Source of the DNA: DASYXW01 sp035934405
Lineage (GTDB): Bacteria; Acidobacteriota; Terriglobia; UBA7540
Direction of reading: 5' to 3'
Assembly: GCA_035934405.1 (NCBI GenBank)
Contig: DASYXW010000067.1
Coordinates: 1 to 18,055, forward strand
Length of the DNA stretch: 18,055 nucleotides
Part shown: piece after piece, positions 7,105 through 13,651 of the stretch
How the letters are laid out: every line of letters starts with the position of its first letter
How positions within the stretch are numbered: the stretch's first letter is position 1
The notes under the pieces: generated by a model
Database searches by the model: none
Seen by the model: only the letters and a program-made list of their open reading frames with translations
What the model was told of the DNA's origin: nothing
Made by a program: the position numbers and the translations under genes

Positions 7105-9048
7105 ATGAAGAAGATGGCTGCTATGGCGTCAAAAAGGTTACGGCTCGTTCTGGTCTGGTCGGCGGTTTGTCTGATGTTGCTGCCGGCGAGCAACCTCTCG
7201 GCTACAACGTTCATACCCGTCATTGACAGCGTTTCCGTCAACAGCGGGTTGACCCAAATTACGATTTCGGGACAAGGCTTCGACCCCTCCGGAAAGGCTC
7301 CCACGGTAACGTTCAACGCCAGCACGCTGACGCTGGTTTCGTTCTCCAATAGTTCCATTGTCGCCACTCTGCCCGCCGGAACAACGGCGGGAAGCTATCA
7401 GTTAACGGTTACTAACAGTTTCGGGATTCCAGGGTTCTTCGATGTCACTGCGGGCGCAGTGGGGCCACAAGGTCCCGCTGGACCGCAAGGGCCACAGGGC
7501 TTGACAGGTGCGCAAGGCCCGGCGGGAATTCCGGGGCCGCAAGGGGCAACAGGCGCGACTGGTGCAACGGGTAACACAGGTGCGCAAGGCCCGGCGGGAA
7601 TTCCCGGGCCGCAAGGGACAACAGGCGCGACCGGTGCGACGGGTAACACAGGTGCGCAAGGCCCGGCCGGCCCTGCGGGACCACAAGGGACAACAGGTGC
7701 GACCGGCGCGACGGGTAACACAGGTGCGCAAGGACCGGCTGGCACTGCCGGACCACAAGGGACAACAGGCGCGACCGGTGCGACGGGCGCCACAGGGTCG
7801 GCTGGACCGCAGGGCCCAATCGGACCAACGGGACCCGCTGGCGCAGGCGTGACCGTGGATAGCAACGACCTGACCGTCTACGTGGGCGCGCCGGAGCCCG
7901 CTGGCCTGACGGGCTTCGGGAACACCGCCACCGGCTCTCGGGCACTCCAAGGCAATACAGGATCAGACAGCGAAAACACCGCGCTCGGCTATGGCGCCCT
8001 CGAATTCGCTAACAACTCTCAAAACACCGCCGTCGGGGCGGAGGCGCTGATCAACGATACCTCGGGCTTCGGGAACACCGCGATCGGGAGGCAAGCCCTG
8101 CCGTACAACTCGGGCGGCTCCCAAAACACGGCCGTGGGCGAGTACACTCTTTACAACACCCCTGGCGGCGGTTTAAACGTGGCACTCGGGTGGTCAGCCG
8201 GGACTAATCCACAGTACACTACCGGTGTTCAGACCGGGTCCTACAATATCCTCCTCGGTCCTTACGCTGGGGGAAACTTCACCAGCAGCGAAAGCAACAA
8301 CGTCACTATCGCCAACCTGGGCGTCGCGGGAGACTCAGGCGTGGTCCGCATCGGCCTCGATGCCAACCAGGATCCCACCTGCGCCACAGACTTGGCATGC
8401 CAAACGACAACCTACATCGCGGGAATCAGTGGTGTAACGATCTCGGGAGGGTCCCAGGTGCTCATCAACAGTAGCGGCCAGCTTGGCACAATCTTGTCTT
8501 CACGGCGCTACAAGGAAGATATCCGTGACATGGGCGGGGCGAGCGACGGCCTGCTGCGCCTCCGTCCCGTGACCTTCCGCTACAAGAAGCCCTTGGACGA
8601 CGGCTCGAAGCCCATCCAGTACGGGCTGATCGCCGAAGAAGTGGCCGAGGTCTACCCGGACCTGGTGGTTCGCAACAAGGCCGGCCAAGTGGAAACCGTG
8701 CAGTACTACAAGCTGGACGCGATGCTCCTCAACGAAGTGCAGAAGCTGTCCAAGGCGCACGCTGCCGACCAGGCCGAGATCGCCAGGCTGCAATCGCAGG
8801 TGGCCGAGCAGGGGAAGCAGGGGCAGGAGCAGCAAGCGGCGATGACCCAACTTCTGGCCCAGGTGCGCGGTATCCGGGTAATGCTGGCCAGCAGCCGGTC
8901 GATCCACTCCGGGAGTGCGCACTCGCGGGTCACGCGGACTGCGGCGCGTCACGCAAACACGCAGGCAACCCAAGCGGCGACCCAAACCGAGGTCAAGCAG
9001 CCTTCGGGCCAACCCGCCCCGTTGTTAGTAGCCAGGGTCCGCTTCTGA
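7105..9048 (+). CDS. Secreted TIG/collagen-repeat protein with S74 intramolecular chaperone domain
   Basis: A 647-residue exported, probably trimeric surface fibre. The start is ATG 7105 with GAGGG just upstream (7096-7100); the in-frame ATG at 7075 lacks such a site. Residues 1-33 are a signal peptide (Lys/Arg-rich, then VLVWSAVCLMLL, cut near LSA). About 37-115 is an IPT/TIG Ig-like domain. About 120-248 is Gly-X-Y collagen repeat, rich in GPQG, GATG and GPAG. About 270-440 holds head-like repeats (GNTAxGxxAL, NTAVGxxAL) as in trimeric adhesins. About 465-545 is the S74 chaperone: SSRRYKEDI with the Ser466/Lys470 arrangement used for self-cleavage, and YGLIAEEVAEVYPDLV. A coiled coil (about 548-590) and a basic tail follow. 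Family knowledge says the S74 domain trimerises the fibre and then cuts itself off. It is transcribed away from the sigma cassette across a 192-bp gap. Confidence 0.92.
   Translation: MKKMAAMASKRLRLVLVWSAVCLMLLPASNLSATTFIPVIDSVSVNSGLTQITISGQGFDPSGKAPTVTFNASTLTLVSFSNSSIVATLPAGTTAGSYQLTVTNSFGIPGFFDVTAGAVGPQGPAGPQGPQGLTGAQGPAGIPGPQGATGATGATGNTGAQGPAGIPGPQGTTGATGATGNTGAQGPAGPAGPQGTTGATGATGNTGAQGPAGTAGPQGTTGATGATGATGSAGPQGPIGPTGPAGAGVTVDSNDLTVYVGAPEPAGLTGFGNTATGSRALQGNTGSDSENTALGYGALEFANNSQNTAVGAEALINDTSGFGNTAIGRQALPYNSGGSQNTAVGEYTLYNTPGGGLNVALGWSAGTNPQYTTGVQTGSYNILLGPYAGGNFTSSESNNVTIANLGVAGDSGVVRIGLDANQDPTCATDLACQTTTYIAGISGVTISGGSQVLINSSGQLGTILSSRRYKEDIRDMGGASDGLLRLRPVTFRYKKPLDDGSKPIQYGLIAEEVAEVYPDLVVRNKAGQVETVQYYKLDAMLLNEVQKLSKAHAADQAEIARLQSQVAEQGKQGQEQQAAMTQLLAQVRGIRVMLASSRSIHSGSAHSRVTRTAARHANTQATQAATQTEVKQPSGQPAPLLVARVRF
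7507..7794 (+). repeat. Four tandem 72-bp repeats in the collagen domain
   Basis: Copies lie at 7507-7578, 7579-7650, 7651-7722 and 7723-7794, each encoding a 24-residue unit of the pattern GAQGPAGIPGPQGATGATGA plus TGNT. They differ by a few substitutions, mostly in the IPG/PAG/TAG position and at silent sites. Copy number could change by recombination or slippage without shifting the frame. Confidence 0.9.
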
Positions 9049-9161
9049 AGGGACAGCCGGACGCCGGGCCCGCAAGCCTTCGCAAAATGCGAGTCCGGCG
9101 TTGCGGCATTCACCGCTTCTTCGCTTACCAAGGGTTACCTCTACCGGCCGAGCACGAACGG

Positions 9162-9500
9162 TCAGCCCGTCGTCCACGTCTTTCGCAAGGACTGCCGGCA
9201 AATGAGCGCACAGCCAAGCGAGAGAAACGCCTCGTGGATGTCCGCCCGTTTTTCATACCGCACGCGCAAGCAGCGAAACTGGTTCAGCCAGGCAAAGGTG
9301 CGCTCCACCACCCAGCGCCACCGGCCCAGGCCACTCCCATGCCCGGTGCGGCGCATGGCAAGCCACGGCACGATATGCCGCGCCCGCAGCCCACACCGAA
9401 TGGCGGCGGCGGCGTAGCCGCGATCCCCGAGTACACAGTCCGGCTGCTGCCGGGGTCGCCCGCGTGCGCCGTGGAGCGGGGGAATCGCTTCGCGGGGATG
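9162..9500 (-). pseudogene. IS5-family transposase, C-terminal remnant
   Basis: The minus strand encodes the last about 110 residues of an IS5/IS427-type DDE transposase: AIPPLHGARGRPRQ, the second catalytic Asp in VLGDRGY, then RHIVPWLAMRRTGHGSGLGRWRWVVERTFAWLNQFRCLRVRYEKRADIHEAFLSLGCALI, which holds the catalytic Glu. The N-terminal half with the first Asp is absent. Upstream of AIPP the sequence turns abruptly into a repeat (9486-9503), so the element is truncated there. The reading frame ends at 9162-9164. It is a dead fragment in the gap between the collagen gene and the M50 protease gene. Confidence 0.87.
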
Positions 9501-9503
9501 ACA
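9486..9503. repeat. Half copy of the CCCGCGAAAGCGGG-type repeat at the IS5 junction
   Basis: CGCTTCGCGGGGATGACA is one arm plus flank of the same dispersed repeat family as the hairpin at 2078-2097 (full copies read ...CCCCGCTTTCGCGGGGATGACA). Only half is present, and the transposase similarity starts exactly at its broken side. Confidence 0.5.
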
Positions 9504-9684
9504 GCGGCGGACAATGTCAGGAAATATCAAACTAAGTCACTACCATGGCCCTTCGCTGATCTTTCCCCTGACGCTAGAGCGCAGTTGAAGGACGAGATAA
9601 ATGCTGCCGACAGGGCCCCGTTCCAGGGATACCAGGACACCACCCCGCGCGCTGAACTATATCGGGAAAGGATCGAAAGCGCGT
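9504..9684. other. Intergenic remnant without a recognisable gene
   Basis: An open frame crosses here on the plus strand (LSPDARAQLKDEINAADRAP...), but it is continuous with the antisense of the IS5 remnant and has no start or ribosome site of its own. I see no RNA gene. It may be the leftover of a gene destroyed by IS activity. Confidence 0.35.
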
Positions 9685-10413
9685 TCACCGGAAGCCTGCG
9701 CCCGGGTAAAGGCAGTTGACCCCGGCCAGGAAGATCGGCTGGAAGATGTAACCGAAGGCCACCCAGCTCAGCAGCAGGCCGGCAAAGGCGAACGAGCGGT
9801 TATGGCTGATTTCGGCAAACCGGCGCGCCGCGTTTTCGGGCATGAGGAGGCCGATGGCCGAGTTGCCGTCGAGCGGTGGAACGGGCAAAAGGTTGAACAC
9901 GCCGAGGAGCAGGTTGAGGGAAAAAAGAATGCTGAGGAACACCGCCGCACCTGCGGTGAGGCTGCCAGGGAATGCCGACGCGGCAGACCCGGAAGTAACG
10001 GCGACCACCTGGGTGAAGCCGACGCGCGTCGGCACTGCGAACGTCCTGAGCCGGATGCCGATATGAATCCCTGTCGCCGCAACCAGCACCAGCGCGAAAT
10101 TGGCGAGCGGACCGCACAAGGCCATCCACGCCGCGCGGCGCGGATACCGGCGCTGCCATTCAGGATCGTAGGGGGCGCTGGCCCAGCCGATCATCCATCC
10201 GCTGAGAAAGTATGAGGCGATGGGCACGAAGATGGTGCCAAAAGGCTCGCGGCGCATGTGGGGAAGCGGGTTAAGTGTCACCTGGCCGCCGTGCGCGGCC
10301 GTGGGGTCGCCGCCGAGCCAGGCAGCGAGCGCGTGCGAGGCCTCGTGGCAGGTGAGCGACAGCAGGAAGGCGACGTACCACAGCGCGCCCAGCGCCAGCA
10401 TGTCAGGTTGCAT
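9685..10413 (-). CDS. M50 site-2-protease-family zinc metalloprotease
   Basis: A 242-residue polytopic membrane protease expected to cut substrates within the membrane. The zinc motif is HEASH (His23, Glu24, His27) in the first membrane helix, followed by GGDPTAxxxGxxTLNPLPHM, typical of the compact site-2 protease family (YwhC/Rv1423 style). The third zinc ligand lies in NLLPVPPLDGNS (Asp at about 182), again inside a hydrophobic helix. Several other membrane segments are visible (about 10-22, 62-75, 95-118, 155-180, 208-225). It has no PDZ domain, so it is the minimal form. It starts 45 bp after the STAS gene on the same strand and is probably co-transcribed from the promoter at 10905-10933. 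Its substrate is unknown; the STAS neighbour hints at a stress or envelope role. Confidence 0.9.
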   Translation of the reverse strand: MQPDMLALGALWYVAFLLSLTCHEASHALAAWLGGDPTAAHGGQVTLNPLPHMRREPFGTIFVPIASYFLSGWMIGWASAPYDPEWQRRYPRRAAWMALCGPLANFALVLVAATGIHIGIRLRTFAVPTRVGFTQVVAVTSGSAASAFPGSLTAGAAVFLSILFSLNLLLGVFNLLPVPPLDGNSAIGLLMPENAARRFAEISHNRSFAFAGLLLSWVAFGYIFQPIFLAGVNCLYPGAGFR

Positions 10414-10458
10414 AGGAAAATGGGTTCAGAGTCGAAGCCTGATCCGAGGGGATCCGCC

Positions 10459-10866
10459 TCAGTCGGCAGCCGCCGCGGGACGCTTTCGCGACTTGGGCGC
10501 CTTGGCGGTTTCGCGCGCCTCCGGTGCCGCGTTCAGTTTCGCGAGCGCCTTCCCCTCGTCGGCGGCCATCTCGAAGAACTGCGCCAGCTTGACGCCGTCC
10601 AGAATCCGCAGCACGTGTTCGTTCACGCCGGCCAGCACGATCCGCGCCCCAGCCTCCTTGGCGGATTCGCGGCTCCCGGCCAGAAACCCGAGGCCGGTGG
10701 AGTCAATGTAGGGGACGTCGGAAAAATCGAAAAGCAGTTTACGGGCACCCGCTTGAAGCAGGTCGTTGACCTTTTGGCGCAGGAAGGGACCGTCGCTGCC
10801 GGCCACAAACTTGCCGCTCAGGCTCACGATTCCGACGTCGTCTTTGAAGCGAACCGAGATTCTCAC
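10459..10866 (-). CDS. STAS-domain anti-sigma-factor antagonist
   Basis: A 135-residue cytosolic SpoIIAA/RsbV-like switch protein. Its STAS domain occupies about 1-105, with the conserved loop DVPYIDSTGLG; Ser56 is the residue phosphorylated by partner kinases in this family. Unphosphorylated antagonists bind an anti-sigma kinase and release its sigma factor; no HATPase partner is encoded in this window. The last about 30 residues are Ala/Lys/Arg-rich (ETAKAPKSRKRPAAAAD) and probably disordered, an extension beyond the usual about 110 residues. The start is GTG (10864-10866) with AAGG seven bases upstream. A strong sigma-70-type promoter lies just ahead, and the M50 protease gene follows. Confidence 0.92.
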   Translation of the reverse strand: MRISVRFKDDVGIVSLSGKFVAGSDGPFLRQKVNDLLQAGARKLLFDFSDVPYIDSTGLGFLAGSRESAKEAGARIVLAGVNEHVLRILDGVKLAQFFEMAADEGKALAKLNAAPEARETAKAPKSRKRPAAAAD

Positions 10867-10904
10867 AGGTCGGCCTTAAGGTGGAGTGCGCGCTCGAATG
10901 CTCC

Positions 10905-10933
10905 ATACTATGAGACGGCACGGCGGGTGTCAA
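10905..10933 (-). promoter_or_regulatory. Sigma-70-type promoter of the STAS-M50 operon
   Basis: On the minus strand: -35 TTGACA (10933-10928), 17-base spacer, -10 TAGTAT (10910-10905). Transcription would start about 30 bases before the GTG. Its -35 box lies 6 bp from that of the divergent tRNA promoter, within CAAGGGGCCTTG (10931-10942), a short palindrome shared by both. Confidence 0.75.
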
Positions 10934-10939
10934 GGGGCC

Positions 10940-10968
10940 TTGCGTGGCGCGCAGGGGCATTCTATACT
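10940..10968 (+). promoter_or_regulatory. Promoter of the tRNA-folD-coaE unit
   Basis: -35 TTGCGT (10940-10945), 17-base spacer, -10 TATACT (10963-10968). The predicted start near 10975 is about 38 bases before tRNA-Ile. The next good promoter downstream was not found before folD, so folD and coaE may share it. Confidence 0.72.
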
Positions 10969-11012
10969 GGTTACCCCGCAGCGAGAGTGACTTGGCTTGC
11001 GGGGGTTCCTGT

Positions 11013-11089
11013 GGGCCTGTAGCTCAGTTGGCTAGAGCGCACCCCTGATAAGGGTGAGGTCGGTAGTTCAATTCTACCCAGGCCCACCA
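11013..11089 (+). tRNA. tRNA-Ile(GAT)
   Basis: Full cloverleaf: acceptor GGGCCTG pairs with CAGGCCC (11079-11085), D arm GCTC...GAGC, anticodon loop CTGATAA with GAT at 11047-11049, T arm with GTTCAATTC, encoded CCA at 11087-11089. It reads AUC/AUU codons. In many bacteria this tRNA and tRNA-Ala(TGC) sit together inside the rRNA spacer; here they are together but with no rRNA in the window. Confidence 0.97.
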
Positions 11090-11110
11090 GATGGGTCGAG
11101 ATGTGCGGTC

Positions 11111-11200
11111 GCTGGATTGAGGAGCTGCCGGGAGCGTCTCGATGAAGTGCCGGGCCCGCCCATTGCTGGATTGAAGAGTTGCCTGGAGTATCCCGATGAA
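11111..11200 (+). repeat. Pair of 36-bp direct repeats in the tRNA spacer
   Basis: Copies at 11111-11146 and 11165-11200 both begin GCTGGATTGA and end CGATGAA and match at 30 of 36 bases. The second copy ends one base before tRNA-Ala; the first is followed by GTGCCGGGCC, which looks like a decayed tRNA 5' end. This suggests duplication of a spacer-tRNA unit followed by loss of one tRNA. Confidence 0.7.
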
Positions 11201-11201
11201 A

Positions 11202-11277
11202 GGGCCTGTAGCTCAATTGGGAGAGCGCCTGCCTTGCACGCAGGAGGTCAGGGGTTCGAACCCCCTCAGGTCCACCA
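11202..11277 (+). tRNA. tRNA-Ala(TGC)
   Basis: Acceptor GGGCCTG pairs with CAGGTCC, giving the G3:U70 wobble pair that is the main identity mark for alanyl-tRNA synthetase. The anticodon stem CCTGC/GCAGG holds TGC at 11235-11237, the T loop is GTTCGAAC-type, and CCA is encoded (11275-11277). It lies 112 bp after tRNA-Ile and 28 bp before folD. Confidence 0.97.
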
Positions 11278-11305
11278 CTTCCTCCGCCGCAACGGAGCGA
11301 AAACC

Positions 11306-12244
11306 TTGACCGCGCGCCTTCTGGACGGCCACAAGATACGAGATGAAATCCTGGCGGAGCTCGCCCGCGAAATCGCCGCGTTGGAGGCCGAGGGCGTCAC
11401 ACCGGGCTTGGCGGCCGTGCTGGTAGGTGAGAACCCGGCGTCCGAGATTTATGTCCGCAGCAAGGTGAGGACCTGCGAGTCGCTCGGACTGCATAGTGAG
11501 ACAGTCAAGCGCGGCGCCGACACCACAACCGGCGATCTGCTGGCGCTCGTCGCCGATCTTAACCGGCGTGACGATATTGATGGAATCCTGATTCAGCTTC
11601 CCTTGCCACCTCAGGTGGACTCGAAGAGCGTCCTTGAAGCGGTGGATCCGGCCAAGGACGTTGATGGGTTTCACCCGATGAACGCCGGCCATCTGCTCGC
11701 CGGACGCGCCGGCCTTGTACCTTGCACGCCTGCCGGCATTCTCGAGATCCTGCGCCGCAGCCGGATTCCCATCGCCAGTGCGCGTGCTGTCGTCATCGGC
11801 CGCAGCGACATTGTCGGTAAGCCGGTGGCTCTCCTGCTGCTGCGCGAGAACGCTACCGTGACGATCTGTCATTCGAAGACGCGCGAGCTCCCTGCCATCG
11901 CGCGCGGAGGCGATATTCTCATCGCCGCGATGGGCCACGCCGCCTTCGTGACCGGCGAGTTCATCAAACCTGGCGCCACGGTGATTGACGTCGGCGTGAA
12001 TCGCCTGACCACTGCGGATGAAGTCCGGCGGGCCTTTCGCGATCCCGCCGTGCCGCTCGCCCAGCTTGTTGCCAAGGGTTCAGTGATCGTGGGCGACGTC
12101 CAACCGGAGGATGCGCGCGAGAGGGCTGGCGCCTACACACCGGTGCCCGGCGGCGTCGGCCCGCTGACCATCGCGATGCTGATGTCGAACACGGTGCAGG
12201 CAGCAAGGCTGCGCCGGGGCGGGCGGACGCGGGCAAGCTTATGA
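11306..12244 (+). CDS. folD: Bifunctional methylenetetrahydrofolate dehydrogenase/cyclohydrolase
   Basis: Cytosolic enzyme that oxidises 5,10-methylene-THF with NADP and hydrolyses the product to 10-formyl-THF, supplying one-carbon units for purines and fMet-tRNA. The 312 residues carry the substrate motif EIYVRSKVRTCESLG (Tyr49 and the catalytic Lys53), DGILIQLPLP, KDVDGFHPMNAG, PCTPAGI, the Rossmann signature VIGRSDIVGKPVALLL and the closing GGVGPLTIAMLMSNT. I chose the TTG at 11306 because GGAG lies eight bases upstream (11294-11297) and the protein then begins like its family (TARLLDGHKIRDEI); the open frame extends back through both tRNAs but cannot be coding there. A C-terminal tail of about 15 residues (RLRRGGRTRASL) is slightly longer than usual. 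The stop overlaps coaE as ATGA. Confidence 0.96.
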   Translation: MTARLLDGHKIRDEILAELAREIAALEAEGVTPGLAAVLVGENPASEIYVRSKVRTCESLGLHSETVKRGADTTTGDLLALVADLNRRDDIDGILIQLPLPPQVDSKSVLEAVDPAKDVDGFHPMNAGHLLAGRAGLVPCTPAGILEILRRSRIPIASARAVVIGRSDIVGKPVALLLLRENATVTICHSKTRELPAIARGGDILIAAMGHAAFVTGEFIKPGATVIDVGVNRLTTADEVRRAFRDPAVPLAQLVAKGSVIVGDVQPEDARERAGAYTPVPGGVGPLTIAMLMSNTVQAARLRRGGRTRASL

Positions 12245-12855
12245 GCTACTTCGGACTCACCGGCGGCATCGCCTCCGGCAAGAGCACCGTGGCCGGCATG
12301 CTCGAAGGGCTGGGCGCCAAGACCATTGACGCGGACCGGGTTGGACACGAACTGCTGCGGCCCCCCGAACCTGCTTTCCGTGAGATCGTGCAGCGCTTCG
12401 GAGCAGCCGTCCTTAATTCGGCGGGTGAGATCGACCGAAGGCTTCTGGGCGCGAACGTCTTTGCCGACCCCCAAAAGCTTCGTGAACTGAACGCCATCGT
12501 GCATCCGAGGATTATCGCGCGCACCGAGGAATTGGCGGCCCGGTTTCAAGCTGAAGACCCTCGCGCCGTGGTCGTCATCGACGCGGCGCTGATTTTCGAA
12601 GCCGGGATCGGCAGCCGCTTTCGCAAAGTCATCGTGGCCTGGTGCCGCCCCGAACAGCAGGTCGCGCGGCTGATGGCTAAAATGGGTGTGAGCCGCGAAG
12701 AAGCCGAGAGCAGGATCGCGGCGCAAATGCCGGTGGACGAGAAGCGCAGCCGCGCCGATTACCTGATCGACTGTTCAGGAAGCAAAGAAGAGACTCGCGC
12801 GCAAGTGGAGGCGTTGTACCCGCAGCTCCAGCGGCTGATGATGGCCGCGCCGTGA
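12241..12855 (+). CDS. coaE: Dephospho-CoA kinase
   Basis: Catalyses the last step of coenzyme A synthesis, ATP-dependent phosphorylation of the ribose 3'-OH of dephospho-CoA. The 204-residue length is typical. The P-loop is GGIASGKST (8-16), followed by the family's IDADRVGHELL, LNAIVHPRI, VVVIDAALIFEAGIG and the lid stretch MGVSREEAESRIAAQMP, then KRSRADYLIDCSGS. The ATG is embedded in the folD stop (ATGA), so the two are probably translationally coupled. It ends 16 bp before the convergent DUF374 gene; no terminator hairpin was recognised between them. Confidence 0.96.
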   Translation: MSYFGLTGGIASGKSTVAGMLEGLGAKTIDADRVGHELLRPPEPAFREIVQRFGAAVLNSAGEIDRRLLGANVFADPQKLRELNAIVHPRIIARTEELAARFQAEDPRAVVVIDAALIFEAGIGSRFRKVIVAWCRPEQQVARLMAKMGVSREEAESRIAAQMPVDEKRSRADYLIDCSGSKEETRAQVEALYPQLQRLMMAAP

Positions 12856-12871
12856 ACGCTGGTTTTGGATT

Positions 12872-13621
12872 TCAAGCAGCTTCTCTCTTCCACTCTTTTC
12901 CACGCTGCACCAACTCATCCAGCGTTGCCTGCACCTCGGCGAGTTTCTGCGTCTGCTCCGCTTCGCCGGCGTCCGACCGCACGGTGATCGGCCGGGCGAT
13001 GAAGATCGCGGTGCGGCTGAAAGGACGGGGAATCTCGGTCTGGTCCCAGCTCCGGCGCAGCACCCAGGACTTCCGCGGTGTGATATGGAAGCAGAGAATC
13101 GCGGCGCCGGTGTGCTGGGCGAGTTGCACGACGCCGGCTTTGGCGACAAACCGAGGCCCGCGCGGGCCGTCCGGAGTGATGGCGGCTTCCCAGCCCCGGC
13201 GCACCGCGCGGATCATTTCGACCAGCACCCGCGATCCACGGCGCGAACTTGACCCGCGCGCCGTCGCGTAGCCGTGCCGGTGAAGGGTGCGCGCCGTATA
13301 TTCACCGTCGAAGTTCTGGCTGACCATCACCATCATCCGGTGTCCGCGCCAATACCAGACAGCGGGGAAAATCTGACAGTGCCAGAACGTGACGACAACA
13401 CTCTTCCCCAGTCTTCGAGCCTCCTGATAGTTTTCCTCCCCGATAATTTCCCAGCGCAGGCTGCGCCCGATCAGCAGGACCGCGAAGTAACCGATCCAGG
13501 CGATGAGCGAGATCTGAGCCCGCTTCCAAAAACCGAACTCGTGGCAGCCGTCGTCATTTCGGAACGCCGGGCTGGGAGAGAGACGGCTCTCCTTGTCCAC
13601 CATTCCAGGCGTGCCCGCCAT
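12872..13621 (-). CDS. DUF374-family lysophospholipid acyltransferase
   Basis: A 249-residue membrane-associated acyltransferase of the DUF374 branch of the LPLAT superfamily, related to lipid A and phospholipid acyltransferases. Visible are one hydrophobic N-terminal helix (ISLIAWIGYFAVLLIG, about 37-52), the family's FWHCQ in place of HxxxxD (His81), MVSQNFDGEY (99-108), RGSSSRRG (122-129) and TPDGPRGP (149-156). Acyl donor and acceptor cannot be told. It begins 30 bp after the ETF-QO stop. The start is uncertain: a strong GAGGAGGGGAG sits about 20 bases before the ATG at 13621 but only 1-8 bases from an in-frame CTG at about 13639, so a rare CTG start is conceivable. Confidence 0.88.
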   Translation of the reverse strand: MAGTPGMVDKESRLSPSPAFRNDDGCHEFGFWKRAQISLIAWIGYFAVLLIGRSLRWEIIGEENYQEARRLGKSVVVTFWHCQIFPAVWYWRGHRMMVMVSQNFDGEYTARTLHRHGYATARGSSSRRGSRVLVEMIRAVRRGWEAAITPDGPRGPRFVAKAGVVQLAQHTGAAILCFHITPRKSWVLRRSWDQTEIPRPFSRTAIFIARPITVRSDAGEAEQTQKLAEVQATLDELVQRGKEWKREAA

Positions 13622-13651
13622 CGCGTCTACGGGTTCCAGTCTCCCCTCCTC

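Noticed and set aside
7462..7847. Regularly spaced repeats that could suggest a CRISPR array
   Set aside because: They are adjoining 72-bp units with no unique spacers and encode Gly-X-Y collagen.
9049..9110. Terminator for the collagen gene from GCCGGAC/GTCCGGC at 9057-9098
   Set aside because: The stem is only 7 bp with a loop near 28 bases and no T-run.
9087..9719. 210-aa plus-strand ORF
   Set aside because: Most of it is antisense to the IS5 transposase remnant; it lacks its own start signals and any family match.
10258..11022. 254-aa plus-strand ORF
   Set aside because: Antisense to the M50 and STAS genes and crosses the divergent promoters.
11054..11305. N-terminal extension of folD back to 11054
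   Set aside because: The frame runs through both tRNA genes; the family start and a ribosome site fit the TTG at 11306.
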